Made by a program: the position numbers and the translations under genes. Under the pieces are notes generated by a model. That model was not told where the DNA came from and searched no databases. It saw only the letters and a list, made by a program, of their open reading frames with translations. A stretch of 64,000 bases of DNA from Sulfurimonas aquatica (lineage in GTDB: Bacteria; Campylobacterota; Campylobacteria; Campylobacterales; Sulfurimonadaceae): contig NZ_CP046072.1 of NCBI RefSeq assembly GCF_017357825.1, positions 1,426,001-1,490,000 on the forward strand. Reading direction: 5' to 3'. Shown piece by piece: positions 17,435-27,155 of this stretch. The stretch's first letter is position 1, and every line of letters begins with the position of its first letter.

Positions 17435-17994
17435 TTTAAGAGACCACTTCCTATAACATTATAAGTGATATTTTCTAAATTATCATCTAAATTAACACCA
17501 CCAATAGCTCCAACAAGGTGTTTTGAAAATGAAGCAATTTTTTCTATATCTGAACCTAATACACCACTGATATCTTTTTTTGTTGATGTGTTTCTATATG
17601 CGCCTAGACCTATATAATTTAAATCCATATCATTTGCCATAAGGACTTCTTCTTTGTTGTGAGTAGATATGCCAAGGATTTTTTCAGACTTTATAACGCT
17701 ACGAAGAATTTTCACAGCCTTAAATATATCTTCATCTATTTTCAATAAATCTTCTTGACCAACATGAACGCCATCGCAAAATTCAATAAGTTCATATGCA
17801 TCATTAATAATCAAAAATCCGTCATAAATTTTACGAATGTTAATAAGTTGCTGTTTTATATATGCAATGTCGGCATTTTTATTTCTATATTGTATTATCT
17901 CTGCATTATGTTCTTTAGCGATATTTACGAAATATTCTACAGAGAGACCTCTGCTATCAAGCATTTCTTGATCACATAAGGCATAAAGTTTCAT
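17431..17994 (-). CDS. Thiamine-phosphate synthase-like (ThiE/TenI) protein
   Basis: 187 residues of TIM-barrel type: [10 protein letters not shown] corresponds to the ThiE (I)QlR.K motif, [24 protein letters not shown] to the nD...A...aDGvHlGQeDl signature, and [11 protein letters not shown] to G.S.H. ThiE couples HMP-PP and THZ-P to thiamine phosphate; TenI homologues aromatise THZ-P. It is shorter than typical ThiE (~210), and the C-terminal phosphate-binding G-G region is compact ([11 protein letters not shown]), so either role is possible. It has a two-base gap after accD. Confidence 0.75.
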   Translation of the reverse strand: MKLYALCDQEMLDSRGLSVEYFVNIAKEHNAEIIQYRNKNADIAYIKQQLINIRKIYDGFLIINDAYELIEFCDGVHVGQEDLLKIDEDIFKAVKILRSVIKSEKILGISTHNKEEVLMANDMDLNYIGLGAYRNTSTKKDISGVLGSDIEKIASFSKHLVGAIGGVNLDDNLENITYNVIGSGLLK

Positions 17995-17995
17995 T

Positions 17996-18838
17996 TTAAA
18001 CTTTTAATAAAGTTAGTAAATCTGATAGAGTTTTTTTAAGCTCATTTCTATTTACAATCATATCTATAGAACCCTTTTCAAGTAAGAACTCCGCACGTTG
18101 AAATCCATCTGGTAATGCAGAGCCAATAGTCTGCTCTATAACACGCTGTCCTGCAAAACCAATAAGAGAGCCCGGCTCTGCTATGATTATGTCTCCAAGG
18201 GTAGCAAATGAAGCGCTAACACCTCCCATAGTAGGGTCCGTCAGTACAGATATATATGGAAGATTATGACTAGCAAGTTTTGCCAATGCTGCTGATGTTT
18301 TGCTCATTTGTAAAAGTGAAAACGTTGACTCTTGCATTCTAGCGCCGCCAGAAGCACTTAAGATTATTAATCCCTCACGGTTTTCAATTGCGCGAGATAC
18401 TGCACGAACAATTTTTTCACCTTCAACTGAGCCTAAAGAGCCACCCATAAATGCAAAATCAAAAATAACTAATTGTGCTGAAACACCATTCATTTTACAT
18501 GAACCACTTACTACTGATGATTTTCTACCAGTTTTAGCAAAAGCTTCTTCTACTCTTTTTGTATATGGTTTAGAATCAACAAACTTAAGTGGATCAACAG
18601 GTTCTAGCGATGCATCATACTCTACAAATGTATCTTCATCAGCTAAAAGTGCTAATCTCTCTTTAACGCCAATACGAATATGAAAACCACACTTAGGACA
18701 AACATAGTTCTGATTTTCAACCTCTTTGTAATACATAGTTGACTGACATGACTTACATGTAATCCATTGTGCAGATGCTTCTGCTTTAACAGGCTGTTTG
18801 TTATCAAAAGTTTTATGAAAAAGGTCAAGTAGGTTCAA
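17996..18838 (-). CDS. accD: Acetyl-CoA carboxylase carboxyltransferase subunit beta
   Basis: The 280 residues match AccD. The N-terminal C4 zinc ribbon (CKSCQSTMYYKEVENQNYVC then PKCGFHIR) precedes a crotonase-fold domain with SGGARMQESTFSLLQM and DPTMGGVSASFATLGD, the oxyanion and CoA-binding motifs. With AccA it transfers carboxyl from carboxybiotin to acetyl-CoA, the first step of fatty acid synthesis. It is the first gene of a seven-gene minus-strand run ending at 13484. Confidence 0.96.
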   Translation of the reverse strand: MNLLDLFHKTFDNKQPVKAEASAQWITCKSCQSTMYYKEVENQNYVCPKCGFHIRIGVKERLALLADEDTFVEYDASLEPVDPLKFVDSKPYTKRVEEAFAKTGRKSSVVSGSCKMNGVSAQLVIFDFAFMGGSLGSVEGEKIVRAVSRAIENREGLIILSASGGARMQESTFSLLQMSKTSAALAKLASHNLPYISVLTDPTMGGVSASFATLGDIIIAEPGSLIGFAGQRVIEQTIGSALPDGFQRAEFLLEKGSIDMIVNRNELKKTLSDLLTLLKV

Positions 18839-18982
18839 AAAAAATCCTTAAATTATATAAATAACATTTATTATAGCTAATATATACTTGTTTTATAGAA
18901 TTTTGATTTTATTTTTAAGAAGGAAGTAACCTCTATACTCACAATATATGAGTATAGATTTGTAGTTTATTTAAGTAGAGAG

Positions 18983-19168
18983 TTACTTAGTATAGCATGC
19001 TGTATTTGACCGATTAAGAACAGTAATTACAACTAAGTTGGTAGCTCTTAAACAGATACTGCTAGTATATACATTAGCAGTTAAAGTTTCATAAGTCTCT
19101 TCATTTATAATAATCCCACCCCATGCATTTGTCTTTATATCATTCTGTATAAAAGTGATATAAAAGAA
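18983..19168 (-). pseudogene. Decayed C-terminal gene fragment between gltB and accD
   Basis: The 367-base gap 18839-19205 has no intact gene. On the minus strand an open stretch of 61 codons without a good start reads ...NAWGGIIINEETYETL ... TSSICLRATNLVVITVLNR ... CYTK and ends in TAA. Its composition (Gly-Gly, Thr/Ser/Asn-rich strands, two Cys near the end) looks like the tail of a secreted or pilin-like protein, but I cannot assign a family. It may be a chance open frame. Confidence 0.3.
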
Positions 19169-19205
19169 TCAAATCCAGGTAACATTATAACAATAGAGGT
19201 ATTTA

Positions 19206-22200
19206 CTATTCCCCTCTTTTACTAGCTTCTAAGGTAGGTCTAGCACCTCTTGGAATTATCATCCATATTTTTCTAACTTCACTTCTGAAGCTATGTAGAA
19301 TATCTTGTGCTTTTTGACTTCCTGTTTTGGCAACAAAGTCTTTAAGAAGATTTTTAAGCTCAAACATATCTGCGTCAAACTCATCATTATCAATTCTAAT
19401 TGCTTCTACAAGCTCTGTATTGATCTTTTCGTAGAATGTTCTATCTTCATCATAAACAAATGCTTTACCACCAGTCATACCAGCACCAAAATTATTACCA
19501 GTTTTACCGAGTATTACAACTGTTCCACCTGTCATGTATTCACATGGATGATCTCCAGTACCTTCAACTATAGTAGTAGCCCCAGAGTTTCTTACTGCAA
19601 ACCTTTCACCGACTTGACCATTGATATAAAGAGAACCACCCGTTGCACCATAAAGACAAGTATTTCCACCAAGTGCAAACTCTTGACCACTATTTTCTGC
19701 TGTAATAACAATGTTTCCGCCGTTCATACCTTTACCAATATAGTCATTACCAGCACCATATATGTTGATGTTGATTCCCTTAGTCATAAACGCACCAAGT
19801 GATTGCCCTGCTACACCTTTCATGTTTAACGTAATAGTATTGTCAGGTAATCCATCATTTCCATATCTTGAAGCGATCTCACCTGAAATTCTTGTAGCAA
19901 AACTTCTATTTAAGTTAGAGATCTCTTTTTCTAATACTATTGGTTTTACTGGATTTTCAATTGTAGGAAGTAACTCTTGAATAATCTCTTTTTCATACTC
20001 ATTCTGATCATAAGGCTCATTAAATGGAACCTGACAAGTGTTTACACCCTCAATTCTATAAATCAATGATTCAAAGTCGAATTTCTTAGCAAACTCATCA
20101 TCAATAACTTTAAGAAGATGATCTTGACCCACAATCTCTTCTAAAGATTTATATCCAAGTGATGCGAGAATTTCTCTAATATCCTCAGCCAAAAGAGTAA
20201 AGTAGTTAATAACCTTCTCTACGTTACCTTTAAATTTTGCTCTTAGTTTTTCATCTTGAGTGGCAACACCAACAGCACATGTATTCATATGACAGACTCT
20301 AAGCATTATACATCCAACGATTACAAGCGCACCTGTACCAAATGCATACTGTTCAGCACCAAAAATAGCAGCTTTAACAACATCTAAACCGGTTTTTAAA
20401 CCACCATCAGTTTCTAGTGTCACTTGTCCTCTTAAGTTATTTACCTTAAGAGAGTTATGTGCTTCAGAGAGACCAAGCTCCCATGGATTACCTGCAAACT
20501 TAGCAGATCCAATAGGTGCAGCACCTGTACCACCGTCTCCACCTGAGATAATGATCTTATCAGCATATGCCTTAGCAACGCCAGAAGCAATTGTCCCTAC
20601 ACCTGCGGAAGAAACAAGCTTAACCGCAACTTTTGCTCTAGGGTTAGCTTGCTTGAGATCATAAATCAGCTGAGCTAAATCTTCAATTGAGTAAATATCA
20701 TGGTGTGGTGGAGGTGAAATTAATGTAACACCAGGTTTTGTAAATCTAAGTGTTGCAATAAGTGGAGATACCTTTGATCCAGGTAACTGTCCACCTTCAC
20801 CAGGTTTTGCACCTTGAGCAACCTTGATTTGTAACTCCTCGGCAGATTGTAAATATTCTGGAGTAACTCCAAATCTACCAGAAGCGACTTGCTTAATTTT
20901 AGAGTTTCTATTGCTTTTAAGTCTCTCTTTTGCTTCACCACCCTCACCTGAGTTTGATTTTCCACCGATTGTGTTCATAGCTTCCGCTAAAGTTTGATGA
21001 GCTTCTTGTGAAATAGAACCCATAGACATAGCTGCAGTAGAAAATCTTTTAAAGATTTCAGATATCGGCTCAACTTCATCAACTGAAATCGCTTTTCTAT
21101 CGCTTTTAAGTTCAAAGAAATCTCTAATAAACTTTTTATCTCTTCCATTAACTAGTTCTTTTAGTTTATTCCAATCTTCTTTCTTAGCTGATATCGCAGC
21201 ATCTTGAATTGCAGCGATTGTTGCTTTAGAATAATCATGAAATTCTTCACCTTTTCTATATTTATAATACCCGCCTTTATACAAGCCTTTGGCTTTACCT
21301 TCAAATTCACCTGTAAATGCTCTTTTATGATTAGCGTTTAATCTCTCATCAATATCTTCATAACCTAGTCCTGCTAAGAGTGAGATGCTTCCATCAAAAC
21401 AATCACCTACAACTTCATTGCTTAAGCCAATGACATCAAAAAGGCGAGAGTTTTTATATGATGAAAGAGTTGAAATTCCCATTTTAGACATAATCTTTGA
21501 AAGACCAGCACCCATAGCACGTCTGAATCTTCTTAGGTTAAAAGAAATATCATCTGCATACTCTGTACCTTGCGCTATTTGCTCAACTGTGTAGTAAAGC
21601 AAGTAAGGGAATATAGCTGAAGCTCCATATGCAATCATACAAGCAGCTGAATGTGGATCAAAAACTTCTCCAGTAGCTGCAACGATACTTACTAAGTGTC
21701 TCAGTTTCGCATCTAATAGTCTTTGGCTCATGCATCCAATTAACATTAACATAGGGATTACTTTATTCTCGGGACTTAAATCTCTATCGTCTAAAATAAT
21801 AGTTCTAACACCATTGTCTCTTACATCCACTATAATTTTTTCGATTAAAGCGTCAAGAGAGCCTTTAAGGTCATTAGTGTATATTGTTGAATATTTACCA
21901 ACCTTATATGCTGGATCATATTTTGAACAAGTTTCATCACCAAACTCTTGCAGAATCATAAACTTTTCTTTAGACATAATTGGAAGTACTGTTTTAAGTC
22001 TCTTTCCATGTTCTGCGTCATCTATAAGAATATTTCTTTTTTCTCCAAAGCCGGTATTTAAACTCATTACAGTTTTTTCACGAATAGAATCAATTGGTGG
22101 ATTTGTAACTTGAGCAAATTTCTGCTTGAAAAAGTCTGTAAAATTTCTTTGCTCAGTTGAGAAGGCTGCAATTGGAGTATCGTCACCCATTGAACCTGTT

Positions 22201-23639
22201 GTCTCTTTACCCTCTTTTAGCATTGGCCCAATTACTTGTTTATTTAACTCTTGAGTATAGTTGAAATAGCGCTGTTTTGCTTCCATCTCACTCTCTTCAA
22301 ACTCACAATCTTCAAAATCAGCTGTAATTGCATGCTCTTGAAGATAAGACATATTATCAGAGAGCCATTTGTCATAGTTATGCATACTTTTAAGGTGTTC
22401 GTTAATGTCTTCATTTTTAAGTACTTTTCCGTACTTAAGGTCGATTCCGATCATCTCTCCTGATTGAAGTCTTCCTCTCTCTGCAACATCCTCTTCTGGT
22501 AACTCTAGTACGCCATATTCAGATGAGATTAGCATTCTATTATCAGTTGTACGGATATATTTAGCCGGTCTTAAACCATTTCTATCGATAACACATCCGA
22601 CATATCTTCCATTTGTCAAACTTACTGCAGCTGGCCCATCCCATGGCTCAAAACAAGCACTTGCATACTCATAAAAAGCTCTAAGCTTTGAATCCATAGC
22701 ATGATCATTATGCCAAGGTGCAGGAATAAGAGAGCGAGCCGCTTTAAAAAAGTCTACTCCATTTACCTGTAAAAATTCCATAAAGTTATCTAAACTAGCG
22801 GAATCGCTCATACCGTCTTGAATAACATCCGTAAGTTTACTCATCTCTTCATCTGTAAATATTCCAGACTCAACGGCTGCCATCTTCATTTTTACATTAA
22901 ATCTATTTGCCGTGACTGAGTTAATCTCACCATTATGTGCAATAGTTCTAAAGGGTTGCGCAAGTTTCCATTGTGGTAGAGTGTTTGTTGAGAATCTTTG
23001 GTGAAACAGACAAAAAGAGATTTTAAAATCTTCCGATGCCAAATCTGTGTAAAACTCCTTGATATGCGTTGGCATAACAAGACCTTTATATGATACTACT
23101 ACCGTTGAGAATGATGGGATATAAAATGTTTTGTCATCTTGTAATTTTGCCTCAATCTCTTTTCTTGAAAGATATACGAGTGCGTCTAGTCTTTCAGTAG
23201 CAACTGGAGAGTCTGGTACAACAAAAAGCTGTTTGATAGTTGGTAGCATCTTTAATGCTTGAGCCCCTAGTGCATCAGTATTAATAGGTACTTCTCTTGT
23301 GTAGATAACTTTAAGATCGTTATTTTTACATACAGACTCTATAACGTCAAAATCACTTTCGTTGTTTGAAAACACCATTGCTACGGCATACTCTTCAGGA
23401 ACGTTTATACCATTTTTTAAAAGTTCTTTTTCAAAAAATGATTTTGGCATAGAAAGCAATAAGCCAGACCCATCTCCTGTTTTACCATCTGCCGCTACCG
23501 CACCTCTGTGCATCATTCTTGATAATGAAGTTACTGCATCTTCTAAGTTTCTATGAGTAGGCGTGTTGTCTATTGAAGCTAATAGTCCAAATCCACAGTT
23601 GTCTTTAAAAGAAGTTAATAAATCTAAATTGCATCCCAT
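19206..23639 (-). CDS. gltB: Glutamate synthase (GOGAT) large subunit
   Basis: A 1477-residue enzyme that makes two glutamates from glutamine and 2-oxoglutarate. Domain order: class II glutamine amidotransferase with nucleophile Cys15 (NCGFGLLASID) after a 14-residue propeptide, central domain, FMN barrel (SGEGGEAKER ... SGGDGGTGAAP), the 3Fe-4S cluster CIMLRVCHMNTC, and the C-terminal GXGXG beta-helix (GGNIVITAENSG, GATGGS). No gltD small subunit is adjacent in the window. The gene is monocistronic here, with a large gap downstream. Confidence 0.97.
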   Translation of the reverse strand: MGCNLDLLTSFKDNCGFGLLASIDNTPTHRNLEDAVTSLSRMMHRGAVAADGKTGDGSGLLLSMPKSFFEKELLKNGINVPEEYAVAMVFSNNESDFDVIESVCKNNDLKVIYTREVPINTDALGAQALKMLPTIKQLFVVPDSPVATERLDALVYLSRKEIEAKLQDDKTFYIPSFSTVVVSYKGLVMPTHIKEFYTDLASEDFKISFCLFHQRFSTNTLPQWKLAQPFRTIAHNGEINSVTANRFNVKMKMAAVESGIFTDEEMSKLTDVIQDGMSDSASLDNFMEFLQVNGVDFFKAARSLIPAPWHNDHAMDSKLRAFYEYASACFEPWDGPAAVSLTNGRYVGCVIDRNGLRPAKYIRTTDNRMLISSEYGVLELPEEDVAERGRLQSGEMIGIDLKYGKVLKNEDINEHLKSMHNYDKWLSDNMSYLQEHAITADFEDCEFEESEMEAKQRYFNYTQELNKQVIGPMLKEGKETTGSMGDDTPIAAFSTEQRNFTDFFKQKFAQVTNPPIDSIREKTVMSLNTGFGEKRNILIDDAEHGKRLKTVLPIMSKEKFMILQEFGDETCSKYDPAYKVGKYSTIYTNDLKGSLDALIEKIIVDVRDNGVRTIILDDRDLSPENKVIPMLMLIGCMSQRLLDAKLRHLVSIVAATGEVFDPHSAACMIAYGASAIFPYLLYYTVEQIAQGTEYADDISFNLRRFRRAMGAGLSKIMSKMGISTLSSYKNSRLFDVIGLSNEVVGDCFDGSISLLAGLGYEDIDERLNANHKRAFTGEFEGKAKGLYKGGYYKYRKGEEFHDYSKATIAAIQDAAISAKKEDWNKLKELVNGRDKKFIRDFFELKSDRKAISVDEVEPISEIFKRFSTAAMSMGSISQEAHQTLAEAMNTIGGKSNSGEGGEAKERLKSNRNSKIKQVASGRFGVTPEYLQSAEELQIKVAQGAKPGEGGQLPGSKVSPLIATLRFTKPGVTLISPPPHHDIYSIEDLAQLIYDLKQANPRAKVAVKLVSSAGVGTIASGVAKAYADKIIISGGDGGTGAAPIGSAKFAGNPWELGLSEAHNSLKVNNLRGQVTLETDGGLKTGLDVVKAAIFGAEQYAFGTGALVIVGCIMLRVCHMNTCAVGVATQDEKLRAKFKGNVEKVINYFTLLAEDIREILASLGYKSLEEIVGQDHLLKVIDDEFAKKFDFESLIYRIEGVNTCQVPFNEPYDQNEYEKEIIQELLPTIENPVKPIVLEKEISNLNRSFATRISGEIASRYGNDGLPDNTITLNMKGVAGQSLGAFMTKGININIYGAGNDYIGKGMNGGNIVITAENSGQEFALGGNTCLYGATGGSLYINGQVGERFAVRNSGATTIVEGTGDHPCEYMTGGTVVILGKTGNNFGAGMTGGKAFVYDEDRTFYEKINTELVEAIRIDNDEFDADMFELKNLLKDFVAKTGSQKAQDILHSFRSEVRKIWMIIPRGARPTLEASKRGE

Positions 23640-23752
23640 TTGTATTCCTTCTTGATTATATGTAGGTAATTATTTTTATATTCTATAGTGATATTAAGAT
23701 ATAATAAGTAGAGAAGGATAACTTAAAAAGCATTAAAACAAGGTTAACTTGG

Positions 23753-23758
23753 TATACT
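23753..23758 (+). promoter_or_regulatory. -10 element placed for a leaderless recO transcript
   Basis: TATACT ends six bases before the recO ATG, so transcription starting at the normal distance would begin at or next to the initiator A. There is no ribosome-binding site close to this ATG. Confidence 0.4.
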
Positions 23759-23764
23759 ATCTAT

Positions 23765-24382
23765 ATGCAAGGTTTTATAATTAATCTTAACAAAGTTAAA
23801 GATGAAGATCTAATAGTTACAGTTTTATCTAAGGGAAACTTAGAGACCCTTTATAGATTCTATGGAGCTCGTCATGGAACTATCAACATAGGTTTTAAAA
23901 TAGATTATGAGATAGAACCCTCTTCAAAATCTACAATTGGAAGACTCAAAGATGTCATTCATATTGGTTTTAAGTGGATAAATGACTATAAACTCCTGCG
24001 TTTATGGCAAGACTTCATCTCTCTTTTTCACAAACATTTAAAAGATGCTGAGGACATTGGTTCATTTTACTTTGAACTTATAGATAACGCCTCAAATGAA
24101 TGGAATAAACAAAACCCTAAACGTGTCGCAGTGGAAGCCTATGTTAAACTGCTTGAACATGAGGGTAGACTACATACAGAAGCATATTGCTTTTTATGCT
24201 CAAAAGAGATTACTGGAGACATATCTCTTATAAGAGCTTTTTTACCCACTCATCACAACTGTACACACACATTGGGAATGAATCAAAAAGCCCTTAAAGA
24301 GTTATACGAAAATAAATCTTCGCTATTTTTAAACGATAAAGAAGTTGATAGACTTTGGAGTGTTTTGATGGAAGGGCTTTAA
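23765..24382 (+). CDS. recO: Recombination mediator RecO (Campylobacterota type)
   Basis: 205 residues fitting the divergent RecO of Campylobacterota: the N-terminal OB-fold strand MQGFIINLNKVKDEDLIV, then a helical domain with CFLCSKEI (one CxxC) and THHNCTHTLG. RecO helps load RecA at gaps with RecR. The ATG lacks a Shine-Dalgarno sequence. The stop overlaps the next gene's ATG (TAATG). Confidence 0.75.
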   Translation: MQGFIINLNKVKDEDLIVTVLSKGNLETLYRFYGARHGTINIGFKIDYEIEPSSKSTIGRLKDVIHIGFKWINDYKLLRLWQDFISLFHKHLKDAEDIGSFYFELIDNASNEWNKQNPKRVAVEAYVKLLEHEGRLHTEAYCFLCSKEITGDISLIRAFLPTHHNCTHTLGMNQKALKELYENKSSLFLNDKEVDRLWSVLMEGL

Positions 24383-25464
24383 TGGCTGAGTTATTAAAGA
24401 ATTTATACAATAAAGAGTATATGACACTTTTAGCAAATACCATAGAAACTGAATTTATTTCATTTGACTCAGATAATTTTCTGCAGAGTATTTTTTTTGA
24501 TAATTGGCAAAACCTAGAACTGAAACAGAGGATGAGACACATTTCGACTACTTTGGGAGAGTATTTACCAAAGGACTATAGTAAAGCGATAAATATTCTT
24601 CAAAATGTATTTAAAAAAATGAACAATGCTTATGCACTTGAAAACATGATATTTCAAGATTTTGTTGAAGTCTATGGGTTAGAGAAGTTTGATATCTCCA
24701 TAAACGCTCTTGGAGTTTTCACAGTTGGATCTTCGTCTGAATTTGCCATTCGTACTTTTATACTAAAGTATCCCCAAGAAGCCATGGAGAAAATGCTCCT
24801 TTATGCTAAGTCTGATAATGAACATCTACGTAGATTAGCAAGTGAGGGTTCCCGCCCTCGCCTACCTTGGGCAATATCACTTCCTTTATTTAAAAAAGAG
24901 CCTCAAAGAGTTTTAGAAATCCTTGAAATATTAAAGGATGATGAGAGTGCCTATGTCAGGAAGAGTATTGCAAATAACTTAAACGACATCTCTAAAGATA
25001 ATCCAGAGCTTGTTAAAGAGATAGCGTCTTCATGGATTGGAGAGAGTAAAAATAGAGATATGCTTTTAAAACATGGGTGTAGAACACTTTTAAAACAGAG
25101 CGACAGAGAAACTCTAGAGCTTTTTGGATATTCTAAACCAGACTTTATAAATATTCTAAACTTTCAATATAGTACGGAAGTAGAAATGGGAGAGGCGTTA
25201 AACTTCTCATTTAATATCGTAAGTGAGAAGAAATTAGGAAAATTGAGAGTTGAATATGCTATATATTTTTTAAGAAAAAATCAACAACGCAATAAAAAAG
25301 TATTCAAAATTTCTGAATTTGACTCACAAGAAAAAGAGAAACGTTTTCTTAAAAGCTACTCTTTTAAACCTATAAGTACTCGCGTTTATTACAGAGGTTT
25401 ACAAAAACTATCCATCATAATCAATGGAATAGTCTTTAAAGAGGTTGAGTTTACGCTTTTCTAG
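24382..25464 (+). CDS. AlkD-like DNA alkylation repair (HEAT-repeat) protein
   Basis: About 360 residues of helical HEAT-like repeats: FVEVYGLEKFDISINAL, LRRLASEGSRPRLPWA, ILEILKDDESAYVRKSIANNLNDISKDNP. The segment SEGSRPRLPW and the 'DDESAYVRKSIANNLNDISKD' pattern (two overlapping parts) are typical of the COG4335 branch of DNA glycosylase/AlkD-like proteins. A C-terminal beta-rich extension follows. A TTG at 24355 would extend it by nine residues; I chose the ATG at 24382, which overlaps the recO stop. Activity on alkylated bases is inferred from family. Confidence 0.75.
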   Translation: MAELLKNLYNKEYMTLLANTIETEFISFDSDNFLQSIFFDNWQNLELKQRMRHISTTLGEYLPKDYSKAINILQNVFKKMNNAYALENMIFQDFVEVYGLEKFDISINALGVFTVGSSSEFAIRTFILKYPQEAMEKMLLYAKSDNEHLRRLASEGSRPRLPWAISLPLFKKEPQRVLEILEILKDDESAYVRKSIANNLNDISKDNPELVKEIASSWIGESKNRDMLLKHGCRTLLKQSDRETLELFGYSKPDFINILNFQYSTEVEMGEALNFSFNIVSEKKLGKLRVEYAIYFLRKNQQRNKKVFKISEFDSQEKEKRFLKSYSFKPISTRVYYRGLQKLSIIINGIVFKEVEFTLF

Positions 25465-26002
25465 CCACAAGTGAGGCTACACGAGTCTTTTCACCTCTTA
25501 AGTTAACATCGTCATGCTCTTCATAGTAAATAATATCAAGACCTATAAAGGCATGAAGCAATTCATTTTTACGGAGTAAGTACTCTGGATTAGATGGCTG
25601 TTGAAAGTCACCGTGAGCAACTATAAAAGTTTCAAATATAAGTAGCCCTCCACTTTTTAACGTCTCTTTAATCTGTGGTAAAAGTCTTCTATTTAAGTAG
25701 TTAATATTAATGATTAAATCATATTTATTATACTCTAAATTATACTCATCTAAATCCGCTTCTATCTTAGTAATCGTAGCTAGATTTTTAATCTCACTCA
25801 AGGCATAATCACTAAAGTCCACAGCGTCTACTAAAAAGCCTTTTTCAGCCATAAAGTGAGTATTTCTACCTATGCCACAAGCGATATCAAGTGCATTGCC
25901 AACCGTCGCTCTATCTATATACTTCTCAACTATTGGCTCTATACTATGTCTCATAGGTTGTTCTACGTGGCGTTTATTCCAGCGTTCTTTATCTTCGTAC
26001 AT
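25451..26002 (-). CDS. Class I SAM-dependent methyltransferase
   Basis: 183 residues with the Rossmann SAM motif I ALDIACGIGRNT (~38-49), motif II VDAVDFSDYAL, EADLDEYN and KYDLIININYLNRRLL/GGLLIFETFI. It resembles TehB/UbiE-like small methyltransferases; the substrate is unknown. It lies 13 bases after nspC on the same strand and overlaps the AlkD-like gene convergently by 14 bases. Confidence 0.8.
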   Translation of the reverse strand: MYEDKERWNKRHVEQPMRHSIEPIVEKYIDRATVGNALDIACGIGRNTHFMAEKGFLVDAVDFSDYALSEIKNLATITKIEADLDEYNLEYNKYDLIININYLNRRLLPQIKETLKSGGLLIFETFIVAHGDFQQPSNPEYLLRKNELLHAFIGLDIIYYEEHDDVNLRGEKTRVASLVARKA

Positions 26003-26015
26003 CTATTGTCCTTTT

Positions 26016-27146
26016 TTAACTAAGTCTATTTTTATACTCTTCATACCCGAACTCTTTTATAATATCTAAAGTTCCGTCTTTGCGTTTAATAGCCAAAGAT
26101 GGTAGCTTTATACCATTAAAAGTTGTATTTTTTACAAACGTATAGTGAATTTGATCTTCAAAAATAATTTTATCGCCAATTTGCAATGGTTTATCAAAAG
26201 AGTACGAGCCCATTATGTCACCCGCTAAACAAGTATTTCCACCTAGTCTATAAGTATGTTTTTTCTCTTGCGCTTGACCACTCTCTCTTACGTCAGCACG
26301 GTATGGCATTGCTAAAGTATCTGGCATGTGAGCTTCTGCTGAAGTGTCAAGAATTGCAACTGCCATCTTATTCTCAAAAACATCAAGTACGGATGAAACA
26401 AGAAATCCTGTCTGCCATCCCACCGCTTCCCCAGGTTCTAAATAGACTTTTACGTTATATTTTGAAGAAAACTCTTTGATTAACCAAATAAGTTTCTCTA
26501 TGTCATAGCCTTTTTTTGTTATGTGATGCCCACCACCAAAGTTAATATACTCTAGTTTATCAAAGTATTTTGAGAAATTACTTTCAAAAGCCAAAAGAAC
26601 CTCTTCTAGCTCATCTGCACCCTGCTCACACAGGGCATGAAAGTTGAGTCCATCGATGTATTCTAATACGCTTTCATCAAAGTTGTCTATGGTCGTACCT
26701 AGTCGTGAGTAGAGTCCACATGGATTATAAATATCAACGGGAGATGAAGATACTTCTGGATTTATCCTAAGAGAGAGACTTATATTTTGATTTATACTTT
26801 TTACTCTATCTTTAAATCTCAAAAGTTGCGATGGCGTATTAAAAACTATATGATCAGATATTTTAGCTATCTCATCGATATCTTCATCTTTAAACGCAGG
26901 AGAATAAGTATGTACCTCTTTTTGAAACTTTTCTTTTGCAAGTAGCGCTTCATGAAGTCCACTAGCGGTACAGCCATGAAGATATTTACTTATAAGAGGA
27001 AATGTTGCGTGCATCGCAAAACCTTTGAGAGCTAAGATAATCTTAGCCCCACTCTTCTTTTGTACGTAATCAAGCAGCTGAAGGTTCTTTTCTAAAAGTT
27101 CCTCTTCACATACATAGCATGGTGTTTTAATATCTTCTAAATTCAC
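26016..27146 (-). CDS. nspC: Carboxynorspermidine/carboxyspermidine decarboxylase
   Basis: A 376-residue PLP enzyme of the alanine racemase fold that decarboxylates carboxyspermidine to spermidine. The PLP lysine is Lys41 in LALKGFAMHATFP. Other motifs: CTASGLHEALLA, LRINPEVS, GLNFHALCEQG, NFGGGHHITKKGYD, LEPGEAVGWQTG, and a C-terminal CLAGDIMGSYSF with the second-subunit active-site Cys. It pairs with the dehydrogenase gene upstream (9-base gap), the order typical for Campylobacterota. Confidence 0.93.
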   Translation of the reverse strand: MNLEDIKTPCYVCEEELLEKNLQLLDYVQKKSGAKIILALKGFAMHATFPLISKYLHGCTASGLHEALLAKEKFQKEVHTYSPAFKDEDIDEIAKISDHIVFNTPSQLLRFKDRVKSINQNISLSLRINPEVSSSPVDIYNPCGLYSRLGTTIDNFDESVLEYIDGLNFHALCEQGADELEEVLLAFESNFSKYFDKLEYINFGGGHHITKKGYDIEKLIWLIKEFSSKYNVKVYLEPGEAVGWQTGFLVSSVLDVFENKMAVAILDTSAEAHMPDTLAMPYRADVRESGQAQEKKHTYRLGGNTCLAGDIMGSYSFDKPLQIGDKIIFEDQIHYTFVKNTTFNGIKLPSLAIKRKDGTLDIIKEFGYEEYKNRLS

Positions 27147-27155
27147 CCTGTACTC

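Noticed and set aside
24355-24382. Upstream TTG start for the AlkD-like gene
   Set aside because: The nine extra codons overlap recO in another frame and are not protein-like; the ATG overlapping the recO stop is the usual coupled arrangement.
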